Origin: Vibrio mangrovi
Lineage (GTDB): Bacteria > Pseudomonadota > Gammaproteobacteria > Enterobacterales > Vibrionaceae
DNA length: 64,000 nt
Direction of reading: 5' to 3'
Assembly: GCF_024346955.1 (NCBI RefSeq)
Contig: NZ_AP024883.1
Coordinates: 1,364,001-1,428,000 of the forward strand
Every line of letters starts with the position of its first letter. Within the stretch, counting starts at the first letter, position 1. This document shows positions 25,737 through 34,825 of the stretch, in pieces. The notes below the pieces were generated by a model that did not search any database, had not been told where the DNA came from, and worked only from the letters and a program-made list of their open reading frames with translations. The position numbers were made by a program, and so were the translations under genes.

Positions 25737-26521
25737 TGTTGAATGTAACCAGCTTAAATCTGAATATTGATGGGTTAACTCTGGCCGATCAGATGAGTTT
25801 CACCCTTCAGCCGGGGAAGGTGAATATCATTATTGGTCCGAATGGCACCGGCAAAAGTACATTGCTCAAAACCCTGTTTGGCGATATCCGCCCACAGTCC
25901 GGAGCGATCACTTTTGGTGATAAACAGCTCCAGCCTCAGAAAATATCCTCCTGGCGTCAGCTGTTTGGCTACATGCCACAGGATATTCGTCTGGATGTTA
26001 GTCTGACGGTGATTGAGGTTGTATTACTGGGTCGGCTGGATGCATTGAGTTTCCGGGTAGATAACCGGATGCTGGAAGAAGCGCTGTCTGCTCTGAAACA
26101 AATAGGCTTGTTGCATTTGGCAAATCGGGATGTCCGGACTCTGAGCGGTGGTCAATGTCAGATGATTCTGTTTGCACAGGCATTAATGCGTCATCCGGAA
26201 ATTTTAATGCTGGATGAGCCTGTCAGCGCTCTTGATCTCCATTTCCAGCATGTTTTACTGGATCATCTGGCAGAACGGACAGTCAAACAGCAATGGGTGA
26301 CTCTGATGGTTTTGCACGATTTGAATCTTGCGGCTCAGTATGCAGATAACCTGCTGGTTCTGAAACAGGGACAGATTGTTGCTCAGGGAGCTCCGCAAGT
26401 GGTATTGACGCCCGAGTTGATTTGGGATGTCTATGGCGTTGAAGCTGACGTTGCTCATGATAGTCAGGGTATTCCTTTTGTCCGAACCTTACGATCTCGG
26501 CGGCTGAGCGGAGCTGCTTAA
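25733..26521 (+). CDS. ATPase of the iron-type ABC importer
   Basis: A 262-residue ABC ATPase of the FecE/FepC type: Walker A GPNGTGKST, Q-loop MPQD, signature LSGGQ, Walker B ILMLDEP and switch histidine in VLHDLN. Coupled to the permease by an ATGA overlap. Drives uptake of the chelate brought by the binding protein. There is no outer membrane TonB receptor gene adjacent. Confidence 0.93.
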   Translation: MMLNVTSLNLNIDGLTLADQMSFTLQPGKVNIIIGPNGTGKSTLLKTLFGDIRPQSGAITFGDKQLQPQKISSWRQLFGYMPQDIRLDVSLTVIEVVLLGRLDALSFRVDNRMLEEALSALKQIGLLHLANRDVRTLSGGQCQMILFAQALMRHPEILMLDEPVSALDLHFQHVLLDHLAERTVKQQWVTLMVLHDLNLAAQYADNLLVLKQGQIVAQGAPQVVLTPELIWDVYGVEADVAHDSQGIPFVRTLRSRRLSGAA

Positions 26522-26656
26522 AGACCCTGGCTATTTATATTGTCATTGTGTCCGGTACTCAGATGTGACCGTGTCCTGATTTTCTCCGGAAGATGTGAAA
26601 GTTCCGCTGCAGTTAACCGATTCTTAACCAAAATTCTATTACATTGCGCATGGGTA

Positions 26657-26703
26657 TATACTCAAGTGTTCTGATGACACGCCGAATGCTTTACTTGGGT
26701 ATG
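26657..26703. repeat. Short element with TATACTCAAGT / ACTTGGGTATG ends
   Basis: TATACTCAAGT at 26657-26667 and ACTTGGGTATG at 26693-26703 form inverted ends (9 of 11 matching) of a 47-base element between the ABC importer and the two-component genes. The same words recur near 47422, 49529 and 57096. Confidence 0.45.
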
Positions 26704-26752
26704 ATGTCAGGCAGAATAGCGGATATAACAGAAGAGGTTATCAGAGTTTCAG

Positions 26753-27415
26753 ATGCTGAAGGTATTACTCGTCGAAGATGATTTGGATTTGGCGACTGCA
26801 ATTATTGACTACATGGCGCTTGAAGATATTGAAGCGGACTATGCAGCAGATGGTCAAATCGGTTACAACCTCATTACCAGTAACACCTATGATGTTATTG
26901 TTCTGGATTTGAACCTGCCTAAGATTGAGGGGCTGATTGTTTGTGAACGGGTCCGTTCTCAAGGGATCGAGGTTCCGGTTCTCATGCTAACGGCGAAAGA
27001 CACGCTGGATGATAAACTGCGGGGATTTTCGAAAGGTGCGGATGACTATCTGGTAAAACCGTTTGAGATGGAAGAATTAATTGCCCGGGTTAAAGTTCTG
27101 TCGAAAAGGAAAAGCGGTCAGATTTCTAAACTTGTGGTTGAAGATCTGGAGTTTGACTTAACCGGCAGAGAGGTTCGCCGGGCAGGAGAACTTCTCAAGC
27201 TTTCTCCGATAGCCACTAAAATTCTGGAAGTGCTGATGCGCGAGTCTCCATCGACCGTTTCCCGGGAAAAAATCATTCAGACGGTCTGGGGAAGTGAGCA
27301 GCCCGATAGCAACAGTCTGAAAGTCCATATCTTTAATCTGCGTAAACAAGTGAATAAAGAAGGCTTAAAACCTCTGATTCATACCATCCCCAGCTTTGGT
27401 TTTGCTATCAAATAA
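26753..27415 (+). CDS. OmpR/PhoB family response regulator
   Basis: 220 residues: receiver with D52 in IVLDLNLPKIEG, Thr in MLTAKD and Lys in VKPFE, followed by an OmpR-type winged helix (about 125-220) with the GxPSFGFA-like end. A transcription factor controlled by the kinase encoded next. The position behind an iron importer might hint at envelope or metal sensing, but no operator was identified. PhoP-, QseB- and CarR-type regulators are all possible relatives. Confidence 0.92.
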   Translation: MLKVLLVEDDLDLATAIIDYMALEDIEADYAADGQIGYNLITSNTYDVIVLDLNLPKIEGLIVCERVRSQGIEVPVLMLTAKDTLDDKLRGFSKGADDYLVKPFEMEELIARVKVLSKRKSGQISKLVVEDLEFDLTGREVRRAGELLKLSPIATKILEVLMRESPSTVSREKIIQTVWGSEQPDSNSLKVHIFNLRKQVNKEGLKPLIHTIPSFGFAIK

Positions 27416-27428
27416 CCGGAATGTTGAC

Positions 27429-28703
27429 ATGCAAATTCGTCGTAGTCTGAAAATATACTTTTTATTTGCAGTGATCTCCGTAGGGACTCTGGTGGTTGTG
27501 GTTTTTTCTACGCTGGCTGCAAACTTCTTTGTTCAGGGTGCTGATCTGGCAATGCGCTACAGTATGGTTCAAATGGGGCGGGAAATCGCTGAATCAGGCA
27601 CACAACCGGATAACCTGATGGGATTTTCTATTGCCCAACACTGGGAAGATACACCGGAACTGGTGAGAGAATATATCCCGAAGTTACAGACTCATCTGGC
27701 GTTTGGTAAATATATTGAACGGGATAGCTGGTTCGATATTCCGGATGTGGCTGCTTTTGCATTGCGCTATGACGGTGCTCCTCAGGGAACTTTCTATATT
27801 TCCTGGGTGTTTACCGATATTGTCCCGCCGCTTCCGGAAGACACATCGGATCTGCATTATTATCTGCGAATCATGATCTATGCCGTTATCGCCATTGCTT
27901 TATTTGCGTTGATCATGGTGATTTTACTGCACAGGATCGCGATTCCGGTTGAACGTTTGATTGACTGGGCCAAAGAGCTCTCTTCCGGTAACCTGAATCG
28001 TTCTGCCCCTGATTTTTATTATAACGAGTTAAATAAACTGGCTGAAATCATTCGTTCAAGCTTACAGTCCGTACAGACGACGCTGGACCGGGAAAAACAG
28101 TTTTTGTCTCATGCCAGCCATGAACTGAGAACGCCGATTTCTGTCGTCAGAAGTAACAGTCAATTGATGAAACGCCTCATCGAGAAAGAAGGGACGGAAG
28201 AAAAACAGCAGGAAGTATTGGATCGTATTCTCAGAGCTGGTATGACGATGACCGAATTATGTGAAACGTTGCTCTGGCTGAATCGCGGGGAGTTTGACAA
28301 TTTGTCGACTGAATCTGTAGATCTGGGAAAACTGGTCAATCAGATTCGGTGTGAACTGGATTATCTGGTTCGTGATAAAGAGATTGATATCCTGATAGAA
28401 ACTGAACCCGGAAGTTACCAATTGCCATCGGGAATGGTCCGGATCGTATTGGGAAACCTGATCCGAAATGCATTTCAGCATACTTACCATGGCCGGATTG
28501 AAATTGTTCAGTTAGGGCATACGGTGAAAATCAGAAACTGTAGTGCGATCGGAGAAACCGATGAGAGTCTGGGATTCGGACTGGGACTGAAGTTAACCAG
28601 CAGTATTATCGGGCATTATCAATGGCCTTATCATGTCGAGGAATTAGCAACGGGGAGAGATGTGTATATTAGTTTCACATCAGTTGATGATACAGCGCTG
28701 TGA
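27429..28703 (+). CDS. Membrane sensor histidine kinase, partner of the OmpR-type regulator
   Basis: 424 residues: TM1 at about 10-32, a periplasmic sensor domain of about 110 residues, TM2 at about 147-168, HAMP, H-box with His231 in SHASHELRTPISVVRS, N-box NLIRNAFQHT, and a G-box region GFGLGLKL. No clear D-x-G-x-G G1 box is seen: the N-box is followed quickly by SLGFGLGLKL, so the ATPase domain is compact, as in some PhoQ/CarS-like kinases. The start at 27429 is chosen over 27396, which overlaps the regulator; the ribosome site is weak. Confidence 0.87.
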   Translation: MQIRRSLKIYFLFAVISVGTLVVVVFSTLAANFFVQGADLAMRYSMVQMGREIAESGTQPDNLMGFSIAQHWEDTPELVREYIPKLQTHLAFGKYIERDSWFDIPDVAAFALRYDGAPQGTFYISWVFTDIVPPLPEDTSDLHYYLRIMIYAVIAIALFALIMVILLHRIAIPVERLIDWAKELSSGNLNRSAPDFYYNELNKLAEIIRSSLQSVQTTLDREKQFLSHASHELRTPISVVRSNSQLMKRLIEKEGTEEKQQEVLDRILRAGMTMTELCETLLWLNRGEFDNLSTESVDLGKLVNQIRCELDYLVRDKEIDILIETEPGSYQLPSGMVRIVLGNLIRNAFQHTYHGRIEIVQLGHTVKIRNCSAIGETDESLGFGLGLKLTSSIIGHYQWPYHVEELATGRDVYISFTSVDDTAL

Positions 28704-28726
28704 TACGTACGTCTGTTTGCTGAGGA

Positions 28727-28753
28727 AATAAAAAAGCCCATCATCAGATGGGC
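28727..28753 (-). terminator. Rho-independent terminator after scrA
   Basis: On the minus strand, a GCCCATC/GATGGGC stem with a four-base loop is followed by TTTTTTATT. It lies at the 3' end of scrA and also faces the end of the kinase gene. Confidence 0.85.
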
Positions 28754-28780
28754 AGGGGTATAAGTTGTGAGAGTTGGGGG

Positions 28781-30220
28781 TTAGGCGGAAGCGTTGGCTT
28801 GTTGTCTCGCTTTTTCTCTCACACCTAGAGCATAGGTTAATCCAAAGGCGACAGCGAAGGAAATTACCATCCCGATAACATAATAGCTGAGTTTCGCCGG
28901 ATTGATGGAAATAATCCCTGGTAAACCGGCTGCACCGAGTGCATGTGCTTTGACATGGAACAGGGTGATGAAAGCACTGGATATTGCTGCACCAGTGATC
29001 GCTGCGATAAATGGGTAGCGCATTTTCAGGTTAACCCCGAACATTGCTGGTTCTGTAATTCCCAACAGAGCAGTGATACCTGATGGTACAGCAATCCCTT
29101 TCAGTTTTTGATCTTTGGTCATCATACCGACAGCAAGAGATGCTGCGCCCTGAGCCACGTTAGACATTGCTGCAATCGGGAAGATGAATGTACCGCCGGT
29201 TACTGCAACATCGGCCAGAAGCTGAGTCTCAATCGCAATAAAGCTGTGATGCATTCCGGTAATCACGAATGGTGCGTAAATGAAACCGAAGATAGCGCCA
29301 CCGATAAAGCCAGCTGAGTCATATAACCAGTTCAGTCCATCACCAAGCAGGAAGCCGAGATCCCGTGTAAACGGACCGACCAGAGTAAAAGTCAGGAAGC
29401 CAGTGATGAAAATAGCCAGCATTGGGGTTAGCAGGTTATCCAATACTGAAGGAATAATGCTTCGCAGGCCGTTTTCAACTTTAGCCAGAATGAACGCACT
29501 GACAAGTACCGGCAGGACTGATCCCTGATAACCAACTTTCTGAATTTCGAAGCCAAAGATGTTCCATGTTGGAACTGTCCCATGAACAGAGGCACTACCG
29601 AATCCCCAGCCATTCAACAAGTCCGGGTGAACCATTAACATCCCCAGAGCTGCGCCCAAGAATGGGTTACCACCAAATTTTCTTGTTGCTGAGAATGCCA
29701 GTAAAACGGGAAGATAAACGAAAGGTGCATTCGCAAAGGTATTGATCATGCTGGCAAGGTCAGCCAGTCCCGGATTCGCTTCAATCAGTGACTGACCATC
29801 AATGAACAGGCCTTTAGCCGTCAGGACATTAAACAGCCCCATCAACAGACCACCGGCAACGATAGCCGGAATGATTGGTACGAAAATGTCAGACAGACCT
29901 TTTACTGCACGCTGAACGATGTTCTGCTTTTGTGCTCCGGCCTGTGCAACATCATTGGTCGACATCTCTGCCATTCCTGTCGCTTCAGACATTGCGGCGT
30001 AGACTTTGTTCACAATTCCTGAACCGAAAATGATTTGATATTGTCCGGCGACTTTGAACTGGCCTTTTACACCTTCTAGTTCACTAATCGCATCTTCATT
30101 AATCACTGATTCGTCTTTGAGTGCTAATCTTAAACGGGTTGCACAGTGTGCCAATGCCTGAATGTTTTCTTTTCCACCCAGATGCTCTAGCAGCTGTTTC
30201 GCGATGACTGGATAGTCCAT
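28781..30220 (-). CDS. scrA: Sucrose-specific PTS transporter, EIIBC
   Basis: A 479-residue PTS permease: EIIB domain (about residues 1-80, phospho-Cys26 in AHCATRLRL) and EIIC domain with about ten membrane segments, in the glucose/sucrose superfamily. It imports sucrose as sucrose-6-phosphate using phosphate from EIIA(Glc), since no EIIA domain is attached. The neighbours scrR, scrB and scrK confirm the sugar. Transcribed divergently from scrR, with a ScrR-type operator about 60 bases upstream of the start. Confidence 0.92.
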   Translation of the reverse strand: MDYPVIAKQLLEHLGGKENIQALAHCATRLRLALKDESVINEDAISELEGVKGQFKVAGQYQIIFGSGIVNKVYAAMSEATGMAEMSTNDVAQAGAQKQNIVQRAVKGLSDIFVPIIPAIVAGGLLMGLFNVLTAKGLFIDGQSLIEANPGLADLASMINTFANAPFVYLPVLLAFSATRKFGGNPFLGAALGMLMVHPDLLNGWGFGSASVHGTVPTWNIFGFEIQKVGYQGSVLPVLVSAFILAKVENGLRSIIPSVLDNLLTPMLAIFITGFLTFTLVGPFTRDLGFLLGDGLNWLYDSAGFIGGAIFGFIYAPFVITGMHHSFIAIETQLLADVAVTGGTFIFPIAAMSNVAQGAASLAVGMMTKDQKLKGIAVPSGITALLGITEPAMFGVNLKMRYPFIAAITGAAISSAFITLFHVKAHALGAAGLPGIISINPAKLSYYVIGMVISFAVAFGLTYALGVREKARQQANASA

Positions 30221-30277
30221 AACTTACTCCGATTCTGTTACTGGATCATGTTTGCGTAAACACTGATTTTTATGTTT

Positions 30278-30292
30278 TTGGGAACGTTTGCA
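30278..30292. promoter_or_regulatory. ScrR-type operator at the scrA promoter
   Basis: GGGAACGTTTGC at 30280-30291 shares the core GGGAACGTT with the complement of the site in front of scrB (31627-31640). It has the AACGTT centre common to LacI-family operators. Confidence 0.55.
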
Positions 30293-30344
30293 ATTTGGAT
30301 TTTTGTCAATAATTAAGAAATGGTCAAAACGATGTGGGCTATTA

Positions 30345-30360
30345 TGTGAGTCAGATCGCT
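30345..30360. promoter_or_regulatory. Possible CRP site in the scrA-scrR spacer
   Basis: TGTGA-GTCAGA-TCGCT matches the CRP half-site TGTGA fully and the second half at three of five bases. Confidence 0.35.
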
Positions 30361-30493
30361 AATAGAACGACGAATTATGATGAAAACAAGGTTAAAATCA
30401 CGTTGTTATTCTTGAATGCAGCATTTTATCCCCGGCTCTTTTGAAGTAACCCAGGTATATTGCAATTAATTCCAAAGGAATGAGGTACACAGG

Positions 30494-31480
30494 ATGGCGA
30501 GTTTACATGATGTCGCAAGATTGGCTGGTGTTTCAAAATCAACAGTCTCACGAGTCATCAATAATGAATATGGTGTTAAAGAAGCTACAAAAATCAAAGT
30601 GTTAGAAGCTGTATCTCAATGCGGTTATGTGGTGAACCAGGTTGCAAAAGATCTAAAATCTCAGAAAACTAACTTAATTGGTGTCATCGTTCCCCGGGTT
30701 TCATCTCATGCAACAGCGCAGGGGGTTGATGGTTTAACGGCGATTTTTGAACCTGCCGGCAAACATGTATTGCTGGCAAATACGCACCAGAACCATAGTA
30801 AAGAACTTGAGTATATTCAGATCTTTAACCAGAAACGGGTTGAAGGGATTGTGTTTTATGCGACCCATCTGGATATGCCTTTGATCCAAGCCATTCAGCA
30901 GTCATCAGTTCCGGTGGTGCTGGTGGGGCAGGATGGCTCTTTATATGATATTCCCAGTATCATTCATGATGATTTCCGGGTCGGTTTTGAAGCTGGACGG
31001 CGTTTGCTTGAGCGGGAATGTAAACAGATTGGGTTTATCGGTGTACAGAGTGATGACCTGGCTGTTGATGAACTGCGTTCTCAGGGGCTGGAGAAGTCTT
31101 TGCAGATGAACCAGCAGCAGGTTATTTTTCATGCTCATGGTGACTTTTCGATCGAATCCGGTTACCGGCTGGCGCGTGAATTTTTACAGAAATATCCGGA
31201 TACCGACGGGCTGTTTTGCGCCACGGACAGAATTGCCGTCGGAGCCATTAAAGCCATGCGGGAAATGGGAATTCTGGTCGGGGAACAGGTAAAAGTACTG
31301 GGCGTCGGTAATGATGAACTGGCTTATATCAGTAATCCGGCACTCTCAACATTTAACTATGCCTTTGATAAAGCAGGAGAAAATGCAGCAAAGATGCTTT
31401 TAGACCGAATTGAAGGGCATGGCAAAGAAATGAGTAAAGTTGTTCTGACATTCCAGAATATTAAACGTGAGACATGTTGA
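30494..31480 (+). CDS. scrR: LacI family repressor of sucrose genes
   Basis: 328 residues: N-terminal helix-turn-helix (SLHDVARLAGVSKSTVSRV) with the hinge helix, then a periplasmic-binding-protein-like sensor domain. It should repress scrA and scrB when sugar is absent and be released by a sucrose breakdown product such as fructose or fructose-1-phosphate. Two matching operators lie in the scrA-scrR and scrR-scrB gaps. AAAGGA is about 13 bases before the ATG. Confidence 0.92.
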   Translation: MASLHDVARLAGVSKSTVSRVINNEYGVKEATKIKVLEAVSQCGYVVNQVAKDLKSQKTNLIGVIVPRVSSHATAQGVDGLTAIFEPAGKHVLLANTHQNHSKELEYIQIFNQKRVEGIVFYATHLDMPLIQAIQQSSVPVVLVGQDGSLYDIPSIIHDDFRVGFEAGRRLLERECKQIGFIGVQSDDLAVDELRSQGLEKSLQMNQQQVIFHAHGDFSIESGYRLAREFLQKYPDTDGLFCATDRIAVGAIKAMREMGILVGEQVKVLGVGNDELAYISNPALSTFNYAFDKAGENAAKMLLDRIEGHGKEMSKVVLTFQNIKRETC

Positions 31481-31545
31481 TTGTGTGTCCAGATGATCTC
31501 ATGGAACTCTGAATTTTTCATCCTGAGATCACTTGGCTATGAGGT

Positions 31546-31561
31546 TGTGCCAATGTTCACA
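31546..31561. promoter_or_regulatory. CRP site upstream of scrB
   Basis: TGTGC-CAATGT-TCACA matches the CRP consensus TGTGA-N6-TCACA at nine of ten positions, suggesting carbon catabolite control of scrB. Confidence 0.6.
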
Positions 31562-31626
31562 TAATATGACTTTGGTATGACCAATTTGTGGCGTTCTCTT
31601 GCATTTTTCGGATAAATCTATATTTT

Positions 31627-31640
31627 GAGAACGTTCCCGA
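31627..31640. promoter_or_regulatory. ScrR-type operator at the scrB promoter
   Basis: GAGAACGTTCCCGA, about 20 bases before the scrB start; its complement CGGGAACGTTCTC shares GGGAACGTT with the scrA-side site. A TATATT -10-like word just upstream (31619-31624) means bound repressor would block initiation. Confidence 0.6.
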
Positions 31641-31660
31641 AAATATAGGATTATCCATAA

Positions 31661-33289
31661 ATGTGCATAGAAGACCTCATAGAGCTGGCTGGCGGAGCCA
31701 GTAATATCTACCGAGTCCTGTTGCCTGAAGGTAATGTTTCATTTGCTGTCCGAGATACGGATGTGGTCAGGGCTCTGCCTTCTGAAGTCGTTCTGGAAAA
31801 AGTATTAGATGAATGGCATCTCACCTGTTCACGTGATGAAACTGTGACTGAAGATGCTTTGTTTCGTCTGGGAAGAGAAATCGAAGCACATCAGAGAGCT
31901 CAGTTGACTGACCTGGCACAGCCGGTTTCCTGTCATTATCGTCCCTCCTGGCATATTGCTCCGCCCCGGGGGTTAATCAACGATCCGAACGGTTTCATCT
32001 TCCACAATGGTCAGTATCATCTGTTTTATCAGTGGTCACCGATTGGTTGTGCACATACCGATAAGTATTGGGTGCATATGTTGAGTGACGATTTAGTCAA
32101 CTGGAAATGGGATGATGTTGCTCTGACACCATCGGACTGGTTTGACAGTCATGGGGTTTATTCAGGCCATGCCGTGAGTCTGGATAATGAACTGATGGTT
32201 TTCTATACCGGTAATGTCAGGTTGGGCGAAGAACGTCACCGACAGACGATGCAGTGTGCCGCTATTTCCACTGACGGAGGACAACTGCATAAGATTGGGC
32301 CTCTGATTCGGGAACTGCCACCGGGTGTCACTGAACATACACGAGACCCGAAAATTATCCGCAGAAATGGTAAGTGGATTATGTTCCTCGGGACACAGAC
32401 GACAGCAATGCAAGGCCGTTTAGCGGCTTACCATTCTGAGGATCTGCACCATTGGCAATTTGACAATCTGTACGGGCATGAACTCGGCGATTTCGGATAT
32501 ATGTGGGAGTGTCCGGATATTTTTGCTTTGAACCAACAGTACTGCTTTGTGTTTGCTCCTCAGGGAATCAAGTCTGAAAGTGAGTTTAACACGGTGCCGC
32601 ATCAGAATCGGATTGCTCAGGTATCATTCAACGATCAGGATGAACTCTCAATTTCAAAACTTCAGGTGCTGGATTATGGTTTTGATTTTTACGCACCACA
32701 AAGTATGGAAACACAAGATGGCCGTCGGGTGATGTGTGGCTGGATGGGATTACCTGATGAGCTGAAACATCCGACTTGCCGTTCCGGATGGATCCATCAG
32801 TTGACAGCATTGCGTGAACTTGAACTCGTTGATGGACGAATAGTACAGCGTCCATTACAGGAATTAGCTTCGTTGAGAGGTGAGTTACGCGAAATTCAAC
32901 TGGATAATGGTTCAACTGATCTGGCAACTAAAACTTTTGAGCTTTTTGTAGATATGGAATGGGGTAGCCGGCTGCGTCTGTTCGAAGATGAGCACTACTA
33001 CGTTGAAATTTACCTTGATCCAATCAAACACCGTTTATTGCTTGATCGTTCCAATACACAGATTGAAGAAGGCGATACAGTCCGGGAAGTTGAATTATCT
33101 TCCGGGAATGTCTCTTTACAAATTCTGGCAGATAATTCTTCACTTGAGATCTTTATCAACCATGGAGAAGCCGTGATGACTGCCCGGGTCTTTACCCCTG
33201 AATCAGCCACACGACTTTCTGTTAAAGATACCGCAGTGAATGTACAGGTTTATGAACTTCAGGCACCATTGGCTCCTTATCGTTCATAA
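31661..33289 (+). CDS. scrB: Sucrose-6-phosphate hydrolase (GH32)
   Basis: 542 residues. The GH32 beta-propeller begins near residue 97 with GLINDPNGFI, whose Asp is the nucleophile; the RDP motif is in HTRDPKI and the acid/base Glu is in MWECPDIF. A C-terminal beta-sandwich follows from about residue 400. It splits sucrose-6-phosphate to glucose-6-phosphate and fructose in the cytoplasm. The roughly 95-residue N-terminal part is longer than in the enteric enzymes. Transcribed alone between scrR and the convergent scrK. Confidence 0.93.
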   Translation: MCIEDLIELAGGASNIYRVLLPEGNVSFAVRDTDVVRALPSEVVLEKVLDEWHLTCSRDETVTEDALFRLGREIEAHQRAQLTDLAQPVSCHYRPSWHIAPPRGLINDPNGFIFHNGQYHLFYQWSPIGCAHTDKYWVHMLSDDLVNWKWDDVALTPSDWFDSHGVYSGHAVSLDNELMVFYTGNVRLGEERHRQTMQCAAISTDGGQLHKIGPLIRELPPGVTEHTRDPKIIRRNGKWIMFLGTQTTAMQGRLAAYHSEDLHHWQFDNLYGHELGDFGYMWECPDIFALNQQYCFVFAPQGIKSESEFNTVPHQNRIAQVSFNDQDELSISKLQVLDYGFDFYAPQSMETQDGRRVMCGWMGLPDELKHPTCRSGWIHQLTALRELELVDGRIVQRPLQELASLRGELREIQLDNGSTDLATKTFELFVDMEWGSRLRLFEDEHYYVEIYLDPIKHRLLLDRSNTQIEEGDTVREVELSSGNVSLQILADNSSLEIFINHGEAVMTARVFTPESATRLSVKDTAVNVQVYELQAPLAPYRS

Positions 33290-33315
33290 GAGATTGATTG
33301 ATATCTTGTTATCAT

Positions 33316-33345
33316 CGGGTGAAGTGTCTGCTTCACCCGTTTTAT
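33316..33345 (+). terminator. Rho-independent terminator after scrB
   Basis: A nine-bp stem CGGGTGAAG/CTTCACCCG with a six-base loop and a TTTTAT tail. Confidence 0.85.
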
Positions 33346-33359
33346 CAGTCAGGAATACA

Positions 33360-34280
33360 TTAACCAATGAGTCTGAGTAAATCATCACGGGCCGGCAAGG
33401 CAGTCATTGCGCCTTTCTGGGTTGTTGCCAGACCACCACAGCAATTTCCCCAGGTTACAGCATCAATAATGGTTTCCCGGTTTTTCCACTGTTCAAATTC
33501 AGATAGACGGCAGAGCATGCCACCGACAAATGCATCACCGGCACCTGTGGTATCAACGACATTAACCGAACGGCTCGGAACTTTGATTTTTTCTCCCTGA
33601 GTGACGATCAGAGTGCCTTCTGCACCGAGTGTGATCACCACTAAAGGAATCGAAAACCCGGCCAGAGCCTGAATACCTTCTTCAATTGTTTCTGTCCCGG
33701 TCAGTAAAGTGAGTTCTTCTTCTGAAAATTTGACAACATCAGCCAGACGGACAACTTGCATAACCGTTGGGATCATTTCTTCAGGATTCAGCCAGACTTC
33801 TTCCCGCAGGTTCGGATCAAAACTGAAAGAGCCTCCGGCTTGTTTGATCTGCTGAATTGCTGCAATTGTCGAACTTCTGCTGGGCTCATTTGCCAGAGCA
33901 ATTGAACAAACGTGTAACCACTCATTCTGGTGAAACTGTGGAATATCGGCAGTGGTTAAGAATTGGTCAGCACTGGGTTTTACCATAAAAGTAAAACTGC
34001 GTTCCCCGTGATCATCTAAATCAACAACGACAGTCGAAGTTCGTTGTGCTTTATCAAGATACAGATGTTCGGTATTGACGGATTCTTCACTAAGAGTTTG
34101 GCGCATAAATTTACCCATCGGATCAAAACCAACCCGACCGAAGAAAGCACTTTTCCCACCAAGCCGAGATATTGCAACTGCAACATTTGCTGGTGCTCCT
34201 CCCGGACATTTTAAATAATGAGATTCTCCGTCAGGAATTAAATCAACAACGGCATCTCCGGTTAACCATATCATATTCAC
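33360..34280 (-). CDS. scrK: Fructokinase (PfkB/ribokinase family)
   Basis: About 306 residues with the ribokinase-family marks: WLTGDAVVDLIP at the N-terminus, the GGAPANVAVAISRLGG motif and the ATP/catalytic segment VDTTGAGDAFVGG. It phosphorylates the fructose released by ScrB. The frame extends to 34349, but AGGAG on the minus strand lies eight bases before the GTG at 34280 and the family starts about there; ATGs at 34286 and 34274 are alternatives. Convergent with scrB, and no ScrR-type operator was found in front of it, so its control may differ. Confidence 0.9.
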   Translation of the reverse strand: MNMIWLTGDAVVDLIPDGESHYLKCPGGAPANVAVAISRLGGKSAFFGRVGFDPMGKFMRQTLSEESVNTEHLYLDKAQRTSTVVVDLDDHGERSFTFMVKPSADQFLTTADIPQFHQNEWLHVCSIALANEPSRSSTIAAIQQIKQAGGSFSFDPNLREEVWLNPEEMIPTVMQVVRLADVVKFSEEELTLLTGTETIEEGIQALAGFSIPLVVITLGAEGTLIVTQGEKIKVPSRSVNVVDTTGAGDAFVGGMLCRLSEFEQWKNRETIIDAVTWGNCCGGLATTQKGAMTALPARDDLLRLIG

Positions 34281-34349
34281 TGTCATATCTCCTGTGTATT
34301 TTTCAGCCTCTATTTTACCTGATCTTACCCGGATGATCACGAATTTCAT

Positions 34350-34825
34350 GATAAGATTGTTATTATTTTTTATATATAAATATCAATTAATTACATGTTT
34401 TTCTGTCGGTGGTTTTAAGCCTGTTTTAATCTGTGATAACGGTGTTTTTTTAAGTGTTTCTATACAATAATAATGCTATTTTTTCAGTTGTCTTTCAATT
34501 GAATTATATGTTTTTGGTAAGGTTTAAATTATATTTAAATTATTATTTTTCACTTTTTTGTTTGTAATTTTATATTATATTTTGGGGTTTGATTCTATGA
34601 AAAATATTATCTTATATCCTCGTTATGCATGGATAATCCATTAGTATTAATAATGTTATTTGACCATTTATTGCATATTTATAATGATTTATTTTTATAA
34701 TGAAATGTATTGCATGGTTTTTATTCGAATAATTTGAATATGAAAGCCAGAGATAATGAATGTTGAATGAGGCTGGCTTTCCCTATAATTCATTCAGATG
34801 GTGACAGAGAGTGAGGGGAAACCGG
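34350..34825. other. Very AT-rich intergenic stretch
   Basis: About 475 bases dominated by A and T, with long T and TTTAAATTATT-type runs, much poorer in G+C than the flanking genes. No coding frame, RNA gene or clear promoter could be supported. Such DNA is typical of an H-NS-bound or strongly curved promoter region. It serves divergent scrK and yqjG. Confidence 0.5.
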
